Positions 8,423 to 18,165 are shown, counted from the first letter of the stretch. The stretch is DNA of 64,000 nucleotides from Arthrobacter sp. M4 (GCF_020251205.1 NZ_JAIWYX010000009.1:62001-126000); one strand, 5' to 3'. Notes: generated from the letters alone by a model not told the origin. Program-made: numbers and translations.

Positions 8423-9106
8423 ATGTTGGACATCGAAGTGATCGAGGACCCTGCCGCGGCAGAAGTGTCACTGGATCCTATTCGCAGCCGCATCCTCCAG
8501 GAGCTTGCCGAACCGGCGTCGGCCACGCAGCTTTCCGCCAAGGTCGGGCTCCCGCGACAGAAGGTCAACTACCACCTCAGGGCCCTCGAAAAGCATGGCC
8601 TGGTTGAACTTGTGGAGGAGAGGAGGAAGGGCAACGTCACCGAACGCGTACTGCGGGCCACGGCGGCCTCCTACCTCATTTCCCCGGTGGCGCTCGCGAC
8701 GGCGGCCCCGGACCCGCGACGCTTCGCCGACCGCTTCTCCGCCTTCTGGCTGCTGGCCCTCGCAGCCCGCACGGTCCAGGAGATGGGCAAACTCATCGCC
8801 GGCGCAGCGGTTGCACGGAAGAAACTGGCCAGTTTCGCGATTGACGGCGAAATCACGTTCCGCAGCGCAGCGGACCGGGCGGCCTTCGCGGAGGAGCTCG
8901 GCGTCGCCGTCACGCGACTTGTGGACAAATACCACGACGGCGGCAGGGCAGCTGCCGCAGCCGGCGCACGCAAGCACCGGATCGTCGTCGTACTCCACCC
9001 GGCGCTCAAAGCCGATGGCACGGGCCCGGCCGACACCCATGACCCAAAATCGTCAACAGACAAACACCACACGGAACAGCAGGACAAGGAGCAGCACAAT
9101 GAATGA
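8423..9106 (+). CDS. ArsR-type helix-turn-helix regulator
   Basis: A 227-residue regulator. An ArsR/HTH_20 winged helix spans residues 12-80 (LDPIRSRILQELAEPASATQL, then the LPRQKVNYHLRALEKHGLVE recognition helix and wing). The C-terminal two-thirds hold a helical, alanine-rich domain and a charged tail rich in His/Asp/Lys. No arsenic or metal Cys motif is visible, so it is more likely a sensor of another type. Its stop lies 8 nt inside the downstream SRPBCC gene, so the pair is translationally coupled. ArsR-SRPBCC pairs of this kind are common in actinobacteria; the ligand is unknown. Confidence 0.88.
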   Translation: MLDIEVIEDPAAAEVSLDPIRSRILQELAEPASATQLSAKVGLPRQKVNYHLRALEKHGLVELVEERRKGNVTERVLRATAASYLISPVALATAAPDPRRFADRFSAFWLLALAARTVQEMGKLIAGAAVARKKLASFAIDGEITFRSAADRAAFAEELGVAVTRLVDKYHDGGRAAAAAGARKHRIVVVLHPALKADGTGPADTHDPKSSTDKHHTEQQDKEQHNE

Positions 9107-9791
9107 CAAGCGCGAATTCGAGATCGTTGTTGATACCGAGCTTCCCGGAACGCCCGAACGCGTGTGGGAGGCGGTGACCAAGGGCACCGCTGCGTGGCTC
9201 TTCCCGTCCGATGGTTGGGAATCCGTCAATACTGTGGAGGAGTACCCGAGCCACTTGGTCAACCGCATGGACGGGCCAGATGGCTGGTTCAACCAGTTGG
9301 AACATGTCCTGGAGCCTGTTGAGGGCGGCCGGGCCAAACTGCACTATGTCCACAGCGGAATCTTTGCCGAAAACTGGGACGAGCAGTACGACGGCGCCAG
9401 CAAGCACACGCAGTTTTACCTTCACACACTGGGCCAATACCTGCAGTACTTCGACGGCAAACCGGTGACGTTCACGGACATCCAGGCTCCCGAAGCCTCG
9501 CAGAATCCTGATGGCTTCTCTGCCCTCAAACGGGCGCTCGGTATCGAGGCGACATCGCAGGGGGACTCAGTGGAACTTGATGTGGAGGGTATCGGCCCGC
9601 TCACTGGGGAGATCGACTTCTCAAACCAGTATTTCCTCGGACTGCGAACCCAGGACACCATGTACCGCATCTTCGACCGGAGCCCTTTCGGTGCTCCGGT
9701 AGGCATGACAGTCCATGACTTCAGCGGATCCGGCGATTCGGATGCTACATGGAAGGCCTGGTCAGCATTTCTGGCGAAGGTCTACGCCTGA
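9099..9791 (+). CDS. SRPBCC (AHSA1-like) domain protein
   Basis: A 230-residue soluble protein of the START/SRPBCC ligand-binding superfamily, AHSA1 subgroup. FEIVVDTELPGTPERVWEAVT opens the domain as in this subgroup, followed by a WLFPSDG loop and a terminal helix (ATWKAWSAFLAKVYA). The domain fills residues 4-150; the rest is a second, more divergent beta-rich segment. Start ATG 9099 overlaps the regulator stop by 8 nt and has AAGGAG upstream. Partners of such proteins include small hydrophobic molecules or Hsp90-type proteins; nothing here shows which. A strong terminator follows. Confidence 0.85.
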   Translation: MNDKREFEIVVDTELPGTPERVWEAVTKGTAAWLFPSDGWESVNTVEEYPSHLVNRMDGPDGWFNQLEHVLEPVEGGRAKLHYVHSGIFAENWDEQYDGASKHTQFYLHTLGQYLQYFDGKPVTFTDIQAPEASQNPDGFSALKRALGIEATSQGDSVELDVEGIGPLTGEIDFSNQYFLGLRTQDTMYRIFDRSPFGAPVGMTVHDFSGSGDSDATWKAWSAFLAKVYA

Positions 9792-9810
9792 TACATTCCC
9801 GCCGAAAATT

Positions 9811-9848
9811 CCCGGTGGCGCTGGAAACTCCACGTCGCCGGGCTTTTT
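9811..9848 (+). terminator. Rho-independent terminator after SRPBCC gene
   Basis: CCCGGTGGCG-C-TGGA-AAC-TCCA-CGT-CGCCGGG forms a two-part stem directly followed by CTTTTTCG. It lies 20 nt after the SRPBCC stop and ends just before the convergent MocR gene. Confidence 0.75.
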
Positions 9849-9854
9849 CGCGTG

Positions 9855-11345
9855 TTAGGCCACGGCGGCCGGTGCTTCGTGTCGCCGACGAGCCTCTTGG
9901 CGGAGCGAGTTCTGCAACTGGGGCGACGCGTCCAGCCGGTCTTGGGCAGCTCGAAGAGCCCTAACCGCACTGTCCAACTGCTCCGGCGGGAGGGTGAACG
10001 GAACTCGGAGGTAGCGCTCGAACGCGCCGCCGGCACCGAATCGCGGCCCCGCCGCCAGCCGGATCCCAAAATCGGGGGCCATAACCGTGAGGGCAGTACT
10101 CGACGGGGTGGGCAGCCTGCACCAAACCGTCAAACCGCCGTCGGGCCTCTCAAACTCCCACTGGGGCAGGTAGCGATCCAGTAATTCCATCAATACTTGC
10201 CGGTGTTCGCGCAGCGAGGCGAGCCGGGCTTCCAGCGGCTCCTCGAAGGAGCGGACCAGCCGGGCGGCTGCTAGTTGTTCGACGACGGGACCGCCCAAGT
10301 CCATAGTTGTCCGAGTGGCCGCAAAACGGCCGATTAGCGATTCGCTGGCTCGGATCCAGCCAGTCCGGAGCCCCGCCCAATGGGATTTGCTCAGCGATCC
10401 GATGGACACAACTCCGCTGCTGTCCGTGCTGAGGGCGGCGAACGGTGGCTGACCACCGCCGTCCAGATCCAGCGCACGCAGCGTCTCGTCGATGACCAGG
10501 ACAGTTCCGGATCCTGCTGCCTCGCGGATTAGCCGCCGTCGTTGGAATTCAGGCATGTTTCGGCCGGTGGGATTGTGGAAATCGGGGACAAGATAAGCGA
10601 CGGCGGGCCGCTGCTGCCGCAGGGCCGTGGACATTGCGTCCACATCCCACGGCAAACGTGATCCGGCTGGGGGAAGGGCCACGGGAATGGTGCGCGATCC
10701 CGAAGCCCGGATGGCATCAAGCGCGTTGGGGTATGTCGGATGGTCCACGAGGACTCTTCTCTGCCCGCCGGCCAAAGTCCGCAGGACGATGTTCAGCGCG
10801 TGCTGGGTGCCGGATGTCACCAGGACCTGCTCCGGCGTCGTGGGAGCACCTGCCTCTGTGTACCGTTCCGCGATAGCTTCGCGCAGCGCGGGAACACCCA
10901 TGGTGTCGTAGCCGAAGCCCGGAAGGAGTGCCGGGACTTCCGTCAGTGCGTCGGCGAAGGCGCGGTGAACCACTTCCCCGGTGGCTGGTAGCGAAGCGTA
11001 CGCGAGGTCCAGAATGCCGTCGGGAGCCGCCAGGCCCGGTGCTCCAGGACTCGCTGCGCTGGCGCCGGGCCGATGCGGGATGTTGGTGCGCCCGCGGCTT
11101 CCCTGCCCGCCGCCCAGGAAGCCCTGCTCGCGAAGTTGTGAATAGGCGGCCGTGACTGTGGTGCGGCTGAGTCCAAGCGTTTGGGAAAGTGCGCGCTCGC
11201 TGGGGAGCGCGACATCCAGCGGGATGCGGCCGTCCAGGATAAGGAGTCGCACGACGTCGGCCAACTCGCGGTAGGCGGGCGAAGCGCCTGTCCTCCATGA
11301 GCCGAGCAGGCGGGCCAGGGCGGAGGCGTTGAGGGAAGTGGACAC
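9855..11345 (-). CDS. MocR/PdxR-type regulator (GntR + aminotransferase fold), YczR-like
   Basis: A 496-residue chimeric regulator. A GntR winged helix fills residues 20-90 (ALPSERALSQTLGLSRTTVTAAYSQL). A fold-type I aminotransferase domain then runs to residue 480. PLP-site signatures are visible: the ITSG-like VTSGTQHALN, the DFHNPTGRNM motif, and SIGSLSKSHWAGLRTGWI, whose Lys would bind PLP. The gene starts with GTG and has no ribosome site, so it may be translated from a leaderless mRNA. It is divergent from a YczE-type membrane protein with 53 nt between them, the arrangement known for yczR-yczE pairs. Length and motifs are complete. Confidence 0.9.
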   Translation of the reverse strand: MSTSLNASALARLLGSWRTGASPAYRELADVVRLLILDGRIPLDVALPSERALSQTLGLSRTTVTAAYSQLREQGFLGGGQGSRGRTNIPHRPGASAASPGAPGLAAPDGILDLAYASLPATGEVVHRAFADALTEVPALLPGFGYDTMGVPALREAIAERYTEAGAPTTPEQVLVTSGTQHALNIVLRTLAGGQRRVLVDHPTYPNALDAIRASGSRTIPVALPPAGSRLPWDVDAMSTALRQQRPAVAYLVPDFHNPTGRNMPEFQRRRLIREAAGSGTVLVIDETLRALDLDGGGQPPFAALSTDSSGVVSIGSLSKSHWAGLRTGWIRASESLIGRFAATRTTMDLGGPVVEQLAAARLVRSFEEPLEARLASLREHRQVLMELLDRYLPQWEFERPDGGLTVWCRLPTPSSTALTVMAPDFGIRLAAGPRFGAGGAFERYLRVPFTLPPEQLDSAVRALRAAQDRLDASPQLQNSLRQEARRRHEAPAAVA

Positions 11346-11360
11346 CAGTCCAGTATTCGC

Positions 11361-11389
11361 AAACTGGCTATGGAAAGCAAGGCCAGTTT
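11361..11389. promoter_or_regulatory. MocR operator candidate: 8-bp inverted repeat
   Basis: AAACTGGC (11361-11368) and GCCAGTTT (11382-11389) are perfect inverted copies, 21 bp apart start to start. A further CCAGT half-site lies at about 11345-11355. The element fills most of the 53-nt space between the two divergent genes, so a bound MocR dimer could control both. Confidence 0.6.
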
Positions 11390-11398
11390 CCGGGGACG

Positions 11399-12070
11399 AT
11401 GGTGGGCATGTTGTTGACTCGAAGAATCATCCAGCTCCTGCTCGGCCTCGCCATGTATGGCATCTCCTTGGCCATGTTTATCCGTGCCGGACTCGGCCTG
11501 GACCCGTGGGATGTGTTCCATCAGGGAATGGCCCTCAAAACTGGCTGGAGCATTGGCGTTGTGGTGATTGTGGTCAGCTTCCTGGTGCTGTTGTTGTGGA
11601 TTCCACTGCGCCAAATGCCAGGATTCGGCACGCTGGCAAACGCCGTGCTGGTAGGTCTCTTCGCGGACCTTGGGCTCTGGGTGATTCCGGCGATGGGCGA
11701 ACTCTGGAGCCAGATCCTGATGTTGACCGGGGCTGTTGTGCTCAACGGAATTGCATCGGCCTGCTATATCGGCGCCCGCTTGGGTCCCGGCGCTCGCGAC
11801 GGCCTCATGACTGGCTTGGTCCGGCGCACTGGGTGGTCTGTGCGGCTGGTCCGCACGGGCATCGAAGTGTTGGTGCTCGCTGCTGGCTGGTTCCTGGGCG
11901 GTTCGGTTGGCGTGGGGACCGTGGTTTACGCCCTGGCGATAGGACCGTTGGTCCAGTTGCTGTTGCCTCGGTTTATGGTTCCCGGGGCGCCGGCTTCTGA
12001 AGTGCCTGCCCCGTCAAGGGGAGGGCTGGCAGCTGGGACAGAAGAAGATGTCCCTGTCCTCCATTCCTGA
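11399..12070 (+). CDS. YczE/YyaS/YitT family membrane protein
   Basis: A 223-residue polytopic inner-membrane protein with about five hydrophobic helices. The YczE-type signature GLGLDPWDVFHQGMALKTG follows the first helix, and a GPGARDGLMTGL loop lies near residue 130. Function of the family is not established. Because its divergent regulator is a PLP-binding MocR protein, export of a vitamin-B6 or amino-compound has been a reasonable guess; I infer no more than that. ATG 11408 is an alternative start. The last 57 nt overlap the 3' end of the convergent nei gene. Confidence 0.88.
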   Translation: MVGMLLTRRIIQLLLGLAMYGISLAMFIRAGLGLDPWDVFHQGMALKTGWSIGVVVIVVSFLVLLLWIPLRQMPGFGTLANAVLVGLFADLGLWVIPAMGELWSQILMLTGAVVLNGIASACYIGARLGPGARDGLMTGLVRRTGWSVRLVRTGIEVLVLAAGWFLGGSVGVGTVVYALAIGPLVQLLLPRFMVPGAPASEVPAPSRGGLAAGTEEDVPVLHS

Positions 12071-13018
12071 CGCCGGACCCAGGACACCACGCCTGACCGG
12101 TGTTCCACAGAGCAGGCACGATCGGCCTTCCCTTCCGTAGACCCAGTACGACCCGCCGCCCGGACCTTGGCCAAAGCGACCTTGCCCGAAGCGTTGGGCG
12201 GACCCGCCCCGGAATCCTACTGTCGCCACGTCCCGGGTCGCCGAACGTGCAAGGGCAAGAAGGGTCGATCGTCGGTGCTTCCTTTCTGCGTCCAGCTCTG
12301 CGGGTTCGGCATCATCGGTGGTTTGGCTTCTTGCCGGCAGGTATCCAGGGGTGAGTTCGACGCCGACAGTTGTGCGCTTCCCCGGCACAAGGTTTGCCTG
12401 GAGGAGCCGGCGAGCGTCGTCCAGCATCAGCGGGAGGTCAGTGATCGAAGAGACGGGCATGGCCGGATGGACCCCAGCGATAAAGCAGGTTTCGCAACGG
12501 TAGATGTTCCCAATCCCGGCAACGTTCCGTTGGTCCAGCAGGGCTACTCCAATCGCAACATCCGGAGCTGCCAGGATTCGGGACGTGGCTTCTTCAGGGT
12601 CCCAGTCGCCGCCCAGGATGTCCGGCCCCAGATGTCCCAGGATTTTGTGTTCCTCCGCGGTGGGGATGACCTCCAGGATGCCGAGGGAAAAACCGACGAC
12701 GTCAGCGGCGTCGGTTCGAAGGACGCACCGGGCCGTGTGGCCGGGTTTTCGCCACCGTCCGCCGGGCGGATAAATCTGCCAGCTGCCTTCCATTTTCAAA
12801 TGTGAATGGATGGTCAGTGGCTTGGTGTCGGACTCTTCGGCGGGTTCCAATCGCATCAGCAGGTGCTTGCCGCGAGGCACAACCGCGGCAACGGTCCAGC
12901 CACTTAAATCCAGCGTGGCGAAGCGTGGCACCCTGAAGTCTGTTGAGGTGAGAACCTTGCCGGCCAACGTCCCGTTCAGCTGCTCCGCGGCCTGCCAGAT
13001 TGAGTCTCCTTCAGGCAC
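12014..13018 (-). CDS. nei2: Fpg/Nei-family DNA glycosylase (endonuclease VIII, Nei2-like)
   Basis: A 334-residue bifunctional base-excision enzyme that removes oxidised bases and nicks the abasic site. After Met removal Pro2 is the Schiff-base nucleophile, followed by the invariant Glu3 (MPEGDSIW, the Nei rather than Fpg form). H2TH segments with NVAGIGNIYRCE lie near residue 165. A C-terminal zinc finger (CLLC ... CPSC) is complete. A GQGRFGQGPGGG insertion precedes the finger. Start is GTG with GGGAGA just upstream. The lhr stop is 35 nt upstream on the same strand. Lhr-nei2 neighbours are known from mycobacteria (Rv3296-Rv3297), so this is a repair operon. Confidence 0.92.
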   Translation of the reverse strand: MPEGDSIWQAAEQLNGTLAGKVLTSTDFRVPRFATLDLSGWTVAAVVPRGKHLLMRLEPAEESDTKPLTIHSHLKMEGSWQIYPPGGRWRKPGHTARCVLRTDAADVVGFSLGILEVIPTAEEHKILGHLGPDILGGDWDPEEATSRILAAPDVAIGVALLDQRNVAGIGNIYRCETCFIAGVHPAMPVSSITDLPLMLDDARRLLQANLVPGKRTTVGVELTPGYLPARSQTTDDAEPAELDAERKHRRSTLLALARSATRDVATVGFRGGSAQRFGQGRFGQGPGGGSYWVYGREGRSCLLCGTPVRRGVLGPASGMEDRDIFFCPSCQPSP

Positions 13019-13053
13019 GGCTCTCCCAATCCCATCGACACCATGAACGGGAG

Positions 13054-16000
13054 CTATGCACGGATCCGCAGCCCCTTCGGCGTGGAGTACGCCCCTGCAG
13101 CGGTGAGTGCTTCTGCAATGGGCGTTCCCAGCAGATCGTTGCCGTTGACCTTCTCCATAAACAACCGGTCCACAGCACCGCGTCGCACGATTCCGACCAA
13201 AGCCTGGGCAGCGGCGCCAAGAATTACGGTGTTGTCCGTGAAGGTGAGCAGGGTCTTTCCGCCGCGTTCGACGTAAAGGATTAGTTCGCCGTCGACCAAA
13301 ACAACCAGGGCACCTGCCTTACGGCCGGGGCGGTGACCAGTGCCCGCGTCCGAGGATGTTGCCGGCCAGGGGAGCGCTGCACCGTATGGGTTGGCTGGAT
13401 CCGTGGCGGCCAGGGCTAATGCGCGGGGTTCCGCTTTGGCTACCTGGGCGTCCTCCACGAACGACCGCAGCCGGTCCACGGTTGCGGGAACTGCGAACTG
13501 TGCCGCTCCGAGGTGCTCAATGAAGTAGCCTCGGCGGCACCTCCCCGCCTCTTCAAGCCGGGCCAGGACTTTGTACATGAGACCAAAGCCACCCAGGATG
13601 TTTTCCGCCATAACCGCGCCGCGAGTCACCACCCCGTAACGATCCAGCAGGAGCTCGGCGGTACCCCTCGCGTGTGTGGTGGGGTCCAGGGAGGGTTCCG
13701 GCAGCGCAGACCACCGCCCCACCGCGAGCGGGGGAGTGGCCGCAGCGGCTGCGCCATAATTACCGAATCCGGGTGATCCCATCAGCCCCGTGCCGTGCGA
13801 GCGGCCCAGCCGGCTCATGCGAAGCGAACGTGATCGAGGTGGCTTGGCGACTTGCCTGTGGGTGGTTTTGCCGCCGGAGATCAGGGCACGAACGGGAGCA
13901 AACGTGTCTCCGGTGACCCGGCCGGACCACACCAGATCCCACAGCGCTGCCACCACGGCGTCGTCCGGAAGCACAGAATCCATGCCTCCGGCCACCTCGA
14001 TGAGCTGCCGGAAGAAATACCCACCACCGGACCTGAGGTGTTCCAGGAGCCGGACATGGGCGTCGCCGGGCACGTAATCCGGATCCGGATTTAGTGTGAG
14101 TTCCGCAGCGTCTGCAACGTGGAAACTGATCCAGCCGTCATTCCCTGGGAGAGCTCCGGCTCCGGACCACAAGAGTTCGCCGGCAGCCATCAGTTCGTCC
14201 AGCATGGCCGGCTGATAATCCGCCACCCGGCTCGCAAGGATAAGCGGCTCCCACGCCGACGCGGGAATGGGAACGCCGGAGAGTTGGTCCACAGCGGTCA
14301 TGATGCCGTCCAGGCCGCGTAGCGACGATGAGCCGCGGACCCCCGGAATGGCGACGTTCTGCCAGATGGGCAGGAAACGGCCATAGGCCGCTGCCTCTAC
14401 GGGTTCAACCTCGGCCCGGAGCGCAGCCAGGGACCGCCGTCGAAGTTTGCGAAGGACGTCGGCATCGCACCATTCGCTGGCGGGAGGTGCCGCGGCGGCA
14501 AGATTTGCCGACTGGACTGCCTCCTCCTGCGCTATCCCTGCCGAGGCTGCCGCGGGTTCCCTTGGCGCCCCCACAGTGTCGACGGCGCCCGCCTCGGGGT
14601 GTGGACGGAACTCGCCCTCCACAACCCTGCCATCCGCCGCCAACCGTTTGAGGGCTGTTCCGACGACGGCGACCCCAAGTCCCAGCCGCGAGGCCGCTTC
14701 TGCGGCGGTGAAAGGTCCGTGCGTGCGGGCGTACCGTGAAACGAGGTCGCCGAGAGGGTCCTGCACAGGCTCGATGAAAGCCAAGGGGATGCCCATCGGT
14801 AGCGGAACACCAATGGCATCGCGTAGTCGGGCAGCGTCCTCCACGGCTGCGTAGCGTTCGGCGCCGCCAAAGGACACGACCATGGCGCGATTGGCTTTCC
14901 TAAGGGCAGCCAGGTGCTCGGTGGCTTCCGCAACCGTCGCATGGGGTTCTTCAAATGCCGATTGTCCGATGCCGGGCGCGTCGCTTGTGCCGGGCGCGTC
15001 GCCGGGGATTTCGTTGACGTCTGCCGACTGCAAGCGTGCGGCCACTTCTTCGGCGTTGAGCGGGCCGAGCAACCGGAGCAAATCGGCTACGCCTTCCCGG
15101 CCGCGGACCCGGCGATCGGGGGCGAGACGCTGAAGTTCGGCCTCAGTTGCCGCAATGACTTTGGGATCGAGCAGTTCCCGCAGTTCCACTCGGCCGAGAA
15201 GTTCGTTGAGGAGGGTGGAATCGAGGGCCAGTGCCGCAGCCCGACGTTCGGCCAGTGGTGAATCGCCCTCGTAAAGATACTGGGCCACATATCCAAACAG
15301 CAGTGATTTGGCGAAAGGGGAGGGTTGTTGCGTGGTGGTCTGCAGGAGGCGAAGCTCACGGCGCTCTATGGAGGCTGCAATGTCTTTGAGCGCAGGAAGG
15401 TCGTACACATCCTGGAGGCACTCCCGGATGGTTTCCAGCACGATGGGGAACGACGGGTACTTCCGGGCGACGTCCAGCAGCTGGGCCGAACGTTGCCGTT
15501 GCTGCCACAGCGGCTGCCTCTTGGCCGGGTTCTGGCGGGGAAGGAGCAATGCCCTGGCTGCGCATTCACGGAATCGCGAAGCGAATAGTGCGCTGCCGCC
15601 CACTTCTTCGGTGACTATTTGTTCGAGTTCCTCCGGATCGAACAGGAACAGCTCAGCTCCTGGCGGTTCATCCTCCATCATGGGGACACGCAGCACGATG
15701 CCGTCGTCCGCAGCCATCGCGGAGCCGTCCAGTCCGTAGCGCTGATGGAGTCGCTGACCGACTGCTAGAGCCCACGGTGCGTGAACAGGCATGCCAAACG
15801 GACTGTGCAGGACAACGCGCCAATCACCGAGTTCGTCGTGGAACCTCTCCACAATCAGGGTCCGGTCGCTGGGAACCACCTCTGTGGACTGTTTCTGCTC
15901 AGTGAGATACTGCAGCAGGTTGCGCGCGGCGAAGTCGTCCAGGCCGCTGGCCTTGCATCGTTCCACGGCTGGGTCCTGGTCTGAGTCGGCGAGTTCTCGC

Positions 16001-18165
16001 ACGAATGCCCCAAGGGCTCGGCCAAGTTCCACAGGGCGACCGAGTGAATCGCCCTTCCAGAACGGAAGTTTCCCGGGTTGGCCAAATGCGGGCGAGACCA
16101 GCACACGGTCGTGCGTGATGTCCTCGATCTTCCAGCTGGTTGCGCCGAGGGCGAAGATGTCTCCAACGCGTGACTCGTAGACCATCTCTTCGTCGAGCTC
16201 ACCGACTCGGCGCCCGCCCTTCGGGGCGCGAGTCGTCTTTCCCTCCGTGGAACTACCAACTGCCGCACCTTCGCCAGAGGAGCTGCTTCCGGTTGCGCTG
16301 CCTGCTGGCCCGACGGGGTTGGCCGATCCCTCGATCTCCGTGCCAATGATGTAAACGCCAAATAAGCCGCGATCCGGAATTGTGCCGCCCGATGTCACGG
16401 CAAGCCTCTGCGAACCGGGCCGGCCCTCGATGGTGCCGGCGTGCCGGTCCCAGATGATGCGCGGGCGCAGTTCCGCGAATTCGTCGGATGGGTAGCGGCC
16501 GGAAAGCAGGTCCAGCGTGGCATCGAAGGCCGAGCGCGGGAGGGTTGCAAACGGTGCCGAACGCCGGACAGTGGCAAACCATTCCTCAACATCAATGGTC
16601 CCGAGGGCAGCCGCGGCGACGGTCTGCTGGGCAAGGATGTCCAAAGGATTGGCGGGAATGTGCAGCGGCTCGATCTGGCCGGACAGCATCCTTTCCACAG
16701 TGACCGTGGTGTGCACCAAGTCAGCACGGTGCTTGGGGAAGAGGACACCCTCGGAGATTTCGCCCACCTGGTGCCCGGCCCGCCCGACGCGTTGCAGCCC
16801 ACTGGCCACCGATGGCGGCGACTCTACCTGGATCACCAAATCCACGGCGCCCATGTCGATGCCCAGTTCAAGCGAGGAGGTGGCCACGACGCAGCGAAGA
16901 CGACCGGACTTGAGGTCGTCCTCGATCATTGCCCGCTGGTCCTTGGACACTGAACCGTGGTGCGCGCGGGCAAGGACCGGCTCCGCGCCTGAGGTGCTGC
17001 CAGCTTGTGCCATCATGTGCGCTGGGGTTGCTGTGGACGCAGGGGCGAGCATCCCAAACCCATAGTCATCCGGCTCATCGAACGGACTTCCGCCAGCCAT
17101 CATAAGCTGGCGTTCGGCCTGGATTTCGTTGAGCCGGGCCGTTAGTCGCTCAGCCAGACGGCGGGAATTCGCAAACACGATGGTGGACTGCTTGGACAGC
17201 ACCAGATCCACGATCTTTTCCTCGACATGAGGCCAGATGGATGCCTGCGGCTGCAGGCCGGACGCCGGCCCCGAGTCATGAGACGCGGCAGCGCCCTGCA
17301 GGTCCGACATGTCCTCCACAGGTACGGTGACCGTGATGTTCCAGTTCTTCACCGCCGGCGGAGCAACAATGTCCACGGGCGCGGAAGCTGCCAGGAATTG
17401 CGCCACAAGCTCGCGGGGTTCCACCGTGGCGGAGAGGCCTATCCGCTGTGCCGGCTTGGGCAGCAGGGCGTCCAGCCGCTCCAGTGAAACCGCCAGATGC
17501 GCGCCGCGTTTGGTGCCGGCCACAGCGTGCACCTCATCCACAATGACCGTGTCCACCTCGCTCAATGTCTCCCGTGCCCTGGAGGTGAGCATAAGAAATA
17601 GTGATTCCGGCGTTGTGATGAGAATGTCTGGCGGGTGGCTCAGCAGCGCACGGCGATCTGCCGCCGTCGTATCTCCAGAACGGACGCCCACTGAAATCAG
17701 CGGTGCCGGAAGACCAAGCCGCTTGGCGGTTTGCGTGATTCCGATCAGCGGCGAGCGTAGGTTGCGTTCAACGTCCACGCCAAGGGCCTTGAGCGGGGAG
17801 ATATACAGGACTTTGGTCCGGCGTTTGGGGCCTTTGCTGCGGGCGCCTGAGGCTCGAGCGCCCTGCGCCGGTGCGGCAGGCGGCACTTCGTCGAGGCCGG
17901 GCAGCGCCTCCGCCACGCCCGCCCCAGAAGCAGAGGCTTTCGCGGCGTTGGCTCCGGAGAGGAGCCGGTCCAGCGCCCACAGAAAAGCGGCGAGCGTCTT
18001 GCCGGAACCGGTTGGCGCGACCACCAAAGCATGCGAGCCGGAAGAAATAGCGTTCCAAGCGCCTTCCTGCGCAGGGGTTGGCGCGGAGAAAGCGCCAAGG
18101 AACCACTCCCGGGTGGCCCGGCTGAAACGCCCCATGGGGACGCCGGATTGCTCCTCTGCCTGCAT
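13054..18165 (-). CDS. lhr: Lhr-type ATP-dependent DNA helicase
   Basis: A very large superfamily 2 helicase of about 1703 residues, the Lhr-Core plus long C-terminal form. Walker A APTGSGKT lies near residue 52 and the motif II box VDEVHAVAG near 210. SATVEPRE is motif III, and QRVGRAGH (motif VI) follows the second RecA domain. The winged-helix and Lhr-specific domains come next. The last 800 residues form the extended tail of bacterial Lhr-L proteins. Mycobacterial Lhr is a 3'-to-5' translocase induced by DNA damage. ATG 18165 was chosen; GTG 18183 and ATG 18135 are possible, and none has an ideal ribosome site. First gene of the lhr-nei2 unit. Confidence 0.95.
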   Translation of the reverse strand: MQAEEQSGVPMGRFSRATREWFLGAFSAPTPAQEGAWNAISSGSHALVVAPTGSGKTLAAFLWALDRLLSGANAAKASASGAGVAEALPGLDEVPPAAPAQGARASGARSKGPKRRTKVLYISPLKALGVDVERNLRSPLIGITQTAKRLGLPAPLISVGVRSGDTTAADRRALLSHPPDILITTPESLFLMLTSRARETLSEVDTVIVDEVHAVAGTKRGAHLAVSLERLDALLPKPAQRIGLSATVEPRELVAQFLAASAPVDIVAPPAVKNWNITVTVPVEDMSDLQGAAASHDSGPASGLQPQASIWPHVEEKIVDLVLSKQSTIVFANSRRLAERLTARLNEIQAERQLMMAGGSPFDEPDDYGFGMLAPASTATPAHMMAQAGSTSGAEPVLARAHHGSVSKDQRAMIEDDLKSGRLRCVVATSSLELGIDMGAVDLVIQVESPPSVASGLQRVGRAGHQVGEISEGVLFPKHRADLVHTTVTVERMLSGQIEPLHIPANPLDILAQQTVAAAALGTIDVEEWFATVRRSAPFATLPRSAFDATLDLLSGRYPSDEFAELRPRIIWDRHAGTIEGRPGSQRLAVTSGGTIPDRGLFGVYIIGTEIEGSANPVGPAGSATGSSSSGEGAAVGSSTEGKTTRAPKGGRRVGELDEEMVYESRVGDIFALGATSWKIEDITHDRVLVSPAFGQPGKLPFWKGDSLGRPVELGRALGAFVRELADSDQDPAVERCKASGLDDFAARNLLQYLTEQKQSTEVVPSDRTLIVERFHDELGDWRVVLHSPFGMPVHAPWALAVGQRLHQRYGLDGSAMAADDGIVLRVPMMEDEPPGAELFLFDPEELEQIVTEEVGGSALFASRFRECAARALLLPRQNPAKRQPLWQQRQRSAQLLDVARKYPSFPIVLETIRECLQDVYDLPALKDIAASIERRELRLLQTTTQQPSPFAKSLLFGYVAQYLYEGDSPLAERRAAALALDSTLLNELLGRVELRELLDPKVIAATEAELQRLAPDRRVRGREGVADLLRLLGPLNAEEVAARLQSADVNEIPGDAPGTSDAPGIGQSAFEEPHATVAEATEHLAALRKANRAMVVSFGGAERYAAVEDAARLRDAIGVPLPMGIPLAFIEPVQDPLGDLVSRYARTHGPFTAAEAASRLGLGVAVVGTALKRLAADGRVVEGEFRPHPEAGAVDTVGAPREPAAASAGIAQEEAVQSANLAAAAPPASEWCDADVLRKLRRRSLAALRAEVEPVEAAAYGRFLPIWQNVAIPGVRGSSSLRGLDGIMTAVDQLSGVPIPASAWEPLILASRVADYQPAMLDELMAAGELLWSGAGALPGNDGWISFHVADAAELTLNPDPDYVPGDAHVRLLEHLRSGGGYFFRQLIEVAGGMDSVLPDDAVVAALWDLVWSGRVTGDTFAPVRALISGGKTTHRQVAKPPRSRSLRMSRLGRSHGTGLMGSPGFGNYGAAAAATPPLAVGRWSALPEPSLDPTTHARGTAELLLDRYGVVTRGAVMAENILGGFGLMYKVLARLEEAGRCRRGYFIEHLGAAQFAVPATVDRLRSFVEDAQVAKAEPRALALAATDPANPYGAALPWPATSSDAGTGHRPGRKAGALVVLVDGELILYVERGGKTLLTFTDNTVILGAAAQALVGIVRRGAVDRLFMEKVNGNDLLGTPIAEALTAAGAYSTPKGLRIRA

